Below, piece by piece: positions 11,219-15,659 of a stretch of DNA of 15,659 nt. The position numbers were made by a program, and so were the translations under genes. The DNA is from Anaerolineaceae bacterium (GTDB lineage Bacteria; Chloroflexota; Anaerolineae; Anaerolineales; Villigracilaceae). A model generated the notes under the pieces. It had not been told where the DNA came from. It saw only the letters and a program-made list of their open reading frames with translations, and made no database searches. Position 1 is the first letter of the stretch. Every line of letters starts with the position of its first letter. The DNA lies in assembly GCA_009885445.1 (NCBI GenBank), contig VFKQ01000268.1, forward strand, positions 1 through 15,659, given 5' to 3'.

Positions 11219-13534
11219 TTAAGAACCATTCGCCATTTGCGCCAGTAGTTGACGATACTCCTCAACATTCGGCGGGCCCATTAACAAGATTTGGTTAATC
11301 GCCGCCATGGCGCCATCGCGGTCTCCGGCATTGAGCAGAGACTCCCCTAACGAGTCCAGTTGCGCAATGGCATCTTCTTTGCGGCCGGCGGCCTGATAGC
11401 TGGCGGCGAGCACACGGCGCAAGGCGGGGTGATCGACGTGCTCTTTGAGCAGGTCCTCCACAAAGGGAATCGCATCTGCGGCGCGGCGGTCGCCATCCAG
11501 ATACGTTAAAAAGTTTTCGAGTTCGGCCAGCGCTTTTTCGGTTTGACCCATGCGTAGACTCAGGTCGAACAGATTGCGGCGCACGCCCTCGTCATCGGGG
11601 CGCAGGGTGCGGATCTGCTCGAAGATGCGCACGGCTTGTTTCCAGTCCAGTTTCTGCATGTCAATGTCGGCCATGCGTTGCAATATATTCACGTTCCAGG
11701 TGCGGTCCGCGTTCACTTGCTGGGCAAAGCGCAATGCGGTGGTGTAGGTCTTGCGCGCCATATCCAGTTCGGCCAGGCGATAATACAGGTCGGCCAACTC
11801 AAGATATTCCGTGATGGCTTCATTCGCCTGACCGCGCGCCACAAGCTGATCAATGAGGCGTGAGCGCGCTGAAAGGTCCATGGGCGCAATTTGAATGACG
11901 CGCTTAAGCAGTTTGGCGGCCTGATTTGCTTCGCCGCGCACGCCATAGGCATGCGCCACGTTTGTGTATTTGGTGATCGCCTCAGCGGTGCGGCCTTCGT
12001 CCACCAATAGATCGCCGATCAACTTGTGCAGGGGCAGATATTGCGGCGCGTGGGTGATGGCATCAAACGCCGCGTCCATGGCCGAGCGCGGATAACCGGC
12101 GCGCACCAATTGATGAATGTTATTGATACTTTCCAACACCTGACTGCTCTGCGCCTGAATGACGATCTCCGCCAAAGGCAGGGGCATGTCGCCCTCGGCG
12201 CGCGGAAGTTGTTCGCGCGCCTGCACCAGGTGCTCACGCCAATCGGGGCGCATCAACATCTTTTGAATATTCTCACACAGTATCTTGACCACGCCCTCGT
12301 CTTTTTGCGCAGACTGGGCCTCGATGATCGGTTCATATAACTGCCGAATCTCGTCCGCGTGATCCGGCGAGACAATGGCCGCGTCGGCCAGCTTGAGCGC
12401 CTCAAGGAATTCCACCGAGGCGGGCGTGTGCCGCGCCATGCGCAGCAGGATTTGTCCCAACAGAAGGCGCGAGGCCAGCGCAAAGTCAACGTGCTTCACG
12501 GCATGTTGCAGGTTGCGCTGGGCGCTTTCAAAACGCTCGCTCTTAAAGCGCAAAAGGCCCAGGTCAAAATAAGCCGAAGGGTGTTTGAAGCCGGCCTCAA
12601 TGGCCTTCTCTAATTCCTCGGCGGCTTGCATTTCTTGATTCTTGGTTTGCGAATCAATGGCCTGCCCAAGATGCAAAATTACTTTGGTCTGCTCAGATTG
12701 TTGAAGCGAAAGCTGGCCGGTGCCGCGCATGATGGCCTGCAGTCCGCGACGTTCCTGCGCGGTGGCGCCTTCGTCGTTGTACTCGAAGAGAGTCTCTGCC
12801 AGCGTGGTCAATGCTTTTTGGCGCGCCTCCGCTACGGGGTCCATGCCCGATGCGATGGGGCGGCTGGGCGCATCCAATTCTTTTACTTGCGCCATGCGAA
12901 TCGGGCCTGTCCCGCCTTTTTGTCGCAAAGGCTTGGGCAGCAATTGTCCCGATTTAAGCAAGGCCTGCGCCTGACGCGCCTCCTGGCTATCGGGCATTAA
13001 CTGCAAAGCCTTCTCGATCAACTCGGAAGTTTTTTCTACATTGCCAGTGCGCTGAATCAAACTCGCCACGGCCAGATATTCGGCCACCGCGGGATGCACG
13101 TGTCCGAGTCGTTCGTGAATGAGCGCCAAACGCGAATGTGCGGCCACATGCTCTGAGTTAAGCGTGGTCACGCGCACCCAGTTTTCAATGGCCTTATCCA
13201 CTTCGCGCTGACCCATATACACTTCAGCTGCGCGCATGGCCGCTTCAACGGCAGTCTTCAAATCGCCGAGGCGTTCAGAAAGTTGCGCAATACGTTCCAA
13301 CGCCACCGCATCTTCGGGCGTGATCTGCGCCACGCGCTTGTAGATGGCCAGCGCTTCATCAAAGTGCGAGAGTTGATACAAGGCCAGCGCCAGATTACTC
13401 AGCGCTTTCGGACGGTCAGGAAATTCCTGCAAGGCGGCGCGATACGACACAGCCGCCTTCCCCCATTGCTGGTCCCAGGCGGCCGAGTGGCCGTCGTTCA
13501 TTGCTTTTTGAAATACGTCTTCTCGAGCTGGCAT
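11219..13534 (-). CDS. Large TPR repeat protein, function unknown
   Basis: A 771-residue protein made almost wholly of tetratricopeptide-type helix pairs. Clear repeats lie at about 20-190, for example ALSNLALALYQLSHFDEALAI and SRLALIHERLGHVHPAVAEY. More lie at about 320-390 and in the C-terminal half (about 475-755). A stretch at about 200-260 lacks clear repeats, and 275-320 is Gln-rich. No signal peptide, membrane helix or enzyme domain is seen, so it is probably a cytosolic scaffold. Partners are unknown. It follows polA on the same strand after 76 bases. TAAAAT ends six bases before the ATG, so it may have its own promoter and a leaderless start. A strong terminator follows the stop. Confidence 0.85.
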   Translation of the reverse strand: MPAREDVFQKAMNDGHSAAWDQQWGKAAVSYRAALQEFPDRPKALSNLALALYQLSHFDEALAIYKRVAQITPEDAVALERIAQLSERLGDLKTAVEAAMRAAEVYMGQREVDKAIENWVRVTTLNSEHVAAHSRLALIHERLGHVHPAVAEYLAVASLIQRTGNVEKTSELIEKALQLMPDSQEARQAQALLKSGQLLPKPLRQKGGTGPIRMAQVKELDAPSRPIASGMDPVAEARQKALTTLAETLFEYNDEGATAQERRGLQAIMRGTGQLSLQQSEQTKVILHLGQAIDSQTKNQEMQAAEELEKAIEAGFKHPSAYFDLGLLRFKSERFESAQRNLQHAVKHVDFALASRLLLGQILLRMARHTPASVEFLEALKLADAAIVSPDHADEIRQLYEPIIEAQSAQKDEGVVKILCENIQKMLMRPDWREHLVQAREQLPRAEGDMPLPLAEIVIQAQSSQVLESINNIHQLVRAGYPRSAMDAAFDAITHAPQYLPLHKLIGDLLVDEGRTAEAITKYTNVAHAYGVRGEANQAAKLLKRVIQIAPMDLSARSRLIDQLVARGQANEAITEYLELADLYYRLAELDMARKTYTTALRFAQQVNADRTWNVNILQRMADIDMQKLDWKQAVRIFEQIRTLRPDDEGVRRNLFDLSLRMGQTEKALAELENFLTYLDGDRRAADAIPFVEDLLKEHVDHPALRRVLAASYQAAGRKEDAIAQLDSLGESLLNAGDRDGAMAAINQILLMGPPNVEEYRQLLAQMANGS

Positions 13535-13610
13535 TAGTATATTTTACCTGTTGATAAGGATTGTTGCCCTGCGGATTTAACGATTAGTACTTGTGGGACG
13601 ATTCGCCCGA

Positions 13611-15659
13611 CTAGGCGACGACTTGCATCTCGCCCCAATTCGCGCCCGCGCGGGCTTCTGTTTCGAGAGGGATATCCAACGGGTAAGCGGACTCCATCAC
13701 GCGTTGGACGACTTTCACGGTTTCAGCGAGTTCGCCCTTCGGACATTCGAGCACCAACTCATCATGCACTTGTAACAACATTTTGCCGCTGAGTTTTGCC
13801 TTTTGCAATGCTGGCGGAATCTGCAACATGGCAATCTTCATCACATCCGCGGCGGTGCCTTGAATGGGCGCGTTGATGGCTTCGCGCTCGGCACGGTTTT
13901 TCAACTGTTTGTTCGCGCCCGATTTCAAAATGGGGAAGTAGCGCCGACGACCGAGCAGAGTCTCCACGTAGCCGCTCTCGGTCGCGGACTTGCGAATCCC
14001 GTCGAGGTAACTCTTCACGCCGGGGAATTTTTCGAAATAGGCTTTCACAAAATCTTCGGCCTCGGCCAAAGTGAGATCGGTGGTACGCGTCAGCCCAAAC
14101 GCGGACATGCCGTAGATCAATCCAAAGTTAATCGCCTTGGCGTGACGACGATGATCCTTCGTCACGGACTCTAGCGGAATATTATTGATCGCCGCCGCAG
14201 TGGTGGAGTGAATGTCCTGCCCGGCGCGGAAGGCGTCGCTCATGCCTTTGTCACCAGACATGTGCGCGACAATGCGCAGTTCAATTTGGGAGTAGTCCAC
14301 CGAAATTAATTGGTTGCCTTCACCGGCGATGAATCCGTTGCGCACGCGGCGTCCGAGTTCGGTGCGGATGGGAATATTTTGCAGATTGGGATTGTTCGAC
14401 GAGAGGCGTCCCGTCACTGCGCCGGTCTGACTATATGAAGTGTGTACGCGGCCGGTGACAGAGTCCACCGAAAGCGGCAGGGCGTCCACATAAGTTGACT
14501 TGAGTTTGGAGAGTTCGCGCTGTTCCAGAATCAAATCCACCACGGGGTGCTCGCCGCGCAGGGACTCGAGCACCTCGGCATTCGTGGAGTAATGTCCACT
14601 GGCGGTCTTCCACGAGCTATCCGCTTTGAGTCCCAGTTTGACGAACAGCACTTCAGAAAGTTGTTGCGTCGAATTAATATTGAAGGCCTTGCCGCCCACC
14701 ATTTCAAAGACTTGCTTTTCAATTTCACCGAGGCGCTTCGTGAGAACAACAGACATTTCTTTAAAGAAGGGGCCATCTAAAAGCACGCCTTCCATTTCCA
14801 TGGCGGCGAGGACGGGCGTGAGTGGCAGGTCAATTTCGGAGAGCAGTTTTTCGCCGTTGACACGTTTCAAGTCCGTTTGCAGGATGGGCAGGAGGCGCAA
14901 AGTAGAGTCCGCGTCAGCGGCGGCGTAGGGCGCAACGGACTCAATCGCCACGTCGGCCATGCTGATTTGCTTTTTGCCCTTGCCAATCAAATCTTCGATG
15001 TGAGTCATCTCGTCGCCGAGGCGGGCGAAGGCTAGATTCTTCAGGCCAATGTTGTGCGAGTCGGGGTCAACGATAAATTCGGCCAGCATCGTGTCGAAAG
15101 TTAACGGCGAGACGGTGATGCCGTGACGGGCGAGCACGATGTAATCATATTTGGCGTTGTGCGCCACTTTGCCGATTTTTGGATTCGTCAGCGGCGGCGT
15201 TAAAGCGGCGACAACTTTTTCGAGCGGAAGATTTGCGCCGCCGCGATGACCGACGGGGATGTAGTAGCCCTGCCCCTCTTTGACCGCCAGCGAGATACCG
15301 ACCAAGTCCGCTTGCATTTCTTCGGTGGAGGTGGTCTCGGTATCGAAGGCGATGACTTTGGCGGCGTTGAGTTCTTTGACGAGCGCAGCGAGTTTCTCGG
15401 CGCTGTCCACAATGATCGTTTCAAGATTTGAATCCGCTACGGGCGCGATAACGACGCGCGGCTCGGGGGCGAACATGGAGAGTTGGCCCGATGTCGCTTG
15501 GACGCTGACGAGAGTCGTCGCGGCAGATGTCCCACCGGTCAATTTTTCGAGCGCCTTGATCAGAGTCTTAAATTCCAGCGAGAGAAAAAATTCGCTGATG
15601 CGCGCCACGTCGAAGTCGTGCGCCTTGGCTTGTTCGAGATCGAGTGTAATTTTTAAATC
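13611..15659 (-). CDS. polA: DNA polymerase I, 3'-5' exonuclease and polymerase domains, cut by the right edge
   Basis: The 682 visible residues are the C-terminal part of DNA polymerase I, used in Okazaki fragment processing and repair. The frame is open to the window edge, and DLKITLDLEQAKAHDFD at its start matches the end of the 5'-nuclease domain. The internal GTG at 15608 is therefore not the start. Numbering from the edge, the proofreading site is complete: Exo I D106/E108 (FDTETT), Exo II N168/D172 (HNAKYD) and Exo III Y245/D249. Polymerase motif A is DYSQIELR (D455), motif B is KAINFGLIYG (K508, with F512 at the position of E. coli F762), and motif C is QVHDELVLE (D633, E634). The link between the nuclease and proofreading domains (about 40-75) is Ala/Thr-rich. 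Confidence 0.97.
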   Translation of the reverse strand, partial: DLKITLDLEQAKAHDFDVARISEFFLSLEFKTLIKALEKLTGGTSAATTLVSVQATSGQLSMFAPEPRVVIAPVADSNLETIIVDSAEKLAALVKELNAAKVIAFDTETTSTEEMQADLVGISLAVKEGQGYYIPVGHRGGANLPLEKVVAALTPPLTNPKIGKVAHNAKYDYIVLARHGITVSPLTFDTMLAEFIVDPDSHNIGLKNLAFARLGDEMTHIEDLIGKGKKQISMADVAIESVAPYAAADADSTLRLLPILQTDLKRVNGEKLLSEIDLPLTPVLAAMEMEGVLLDGPFFKEMSVVLTKRLGEIEKQVFEMVGGKAFNINSTQQLSEVLFVKLGLKADSSWKTASGHYSTNAEVLESLRGEHPVVDLILEQRELSKLKSTYVDALPLSVDSVTGRVHTSYSQTGAVTGRLSSNNPNLQNIPIRTELGRRVRNGFIAGEGNQLISVDYSQIELRIVAHMSGDKGMSDAFRAGQDIHSTTAAAINNIPLESVTKDHRRHAKAINFGLIYGMSAFGLTRTTDLTLAEAEDFVKAYFEKFPGVKSYLDGIRKSATESGYVETLLGRRRYFPILKSGANKQLKNRAEREAINAPIQGTAADVMKIAMLQIPPALQKAKLSGKMLLQVHDELVLECPKGELAETVKVVQRVMESAYPLDIPLETEARAGANWGEMQVVA

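Noticed and set aside
11636..13000. Plus-strand open frames opposite the TPR gene
   Set aside because: They are antisense shadows of a long gene with a consistent TPR pattern.
13535..13610. Terminator between polA and the TPR gene
   Set aside because: Only a short weak GTCGCC/GGGCG pairing with no T-run is visible, so I do not call a terminator here.
15557..15608. GTG at 15608 as the start of a short, Klenow-like polymerase
   Set aside because: The frame stays open to the window edge and the upstream residues match the end of the 5'-nuclease domain, so the gene is cut by the edge rather than naturally short.

Overview
The window looks like a chromosomal segment of a Chloroflexota (Anaerolineae-type) bacterium. 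This is an inference from several things: the style of the proteins (a FtsB/DivIC-like protein with a Pro/Thr linker and a Trp-rich tail, a LysA variant with an HFHQGS motif, a four-part ABC exporter with a lipoprotein adaptor, a long TPR protein), roughly balanced base composition, and many short palindromic repeats between genes. No phage, transposase, CRISPR, tRNA or rRNA gene is visible. The content is housekeeping and transport. I found no complete, clearly new multi-gene system.

Left part (1-1254, minus strand): a glycerophosphodiester phosphodiesterase gene overlaps, by ATGA, the start of a threonine dehydratase-like PLP enzyme that runs off the left edge. A 101-bp element of four hairpins separates this pair from a divergent plus-strand gene for a small FtsB/DivIC-like cell-division protein. 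Next come lysA (diaminopimelate decarboxylase) and a polytopic membrane protein with an internal duplication.

Middle part (4371-8588, plus strand): permease, permease, ATPase and lipoprotein adaptor form one MacAB/LolCDE-type exporter operon. Two of its gaps carry related imperfect inverted repeats. A converging YczE-like membrane protein gene (minus) ends against a 36-bp hairpin. Further right are a GNAT acetyltransferase preceded by a 28-bp dyad, and an RlmI-type rRNA methyltransferase (both plus).

Right part (11219-15659, minus strand): a 771-residue TPR protein lies downstream of polA (DNA polymerase I). The polA 5' end, including the 5'-nuclease domain, is beyond the right edge. A strong terminator separates this block from the rRNA methyltransferase gene.

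The most striking feature is repeat DNA inside genes. lysA holds about 168 bp of in-frame repeat sequence: heptamer tandem repeats flanking a REP-like palindrome. The membrane protein gene and the methyltransferase gene also carry in-frame tracts with a 7-bp period. All three reading frames stay open and the recognisable catalytic motifs of lysA and the methyltransferase are intact. This resembles heptanucleotide STRR repeats of cyanobacteria and the in-frame palindromic elements of Rickettsia, but the sequences here are different.
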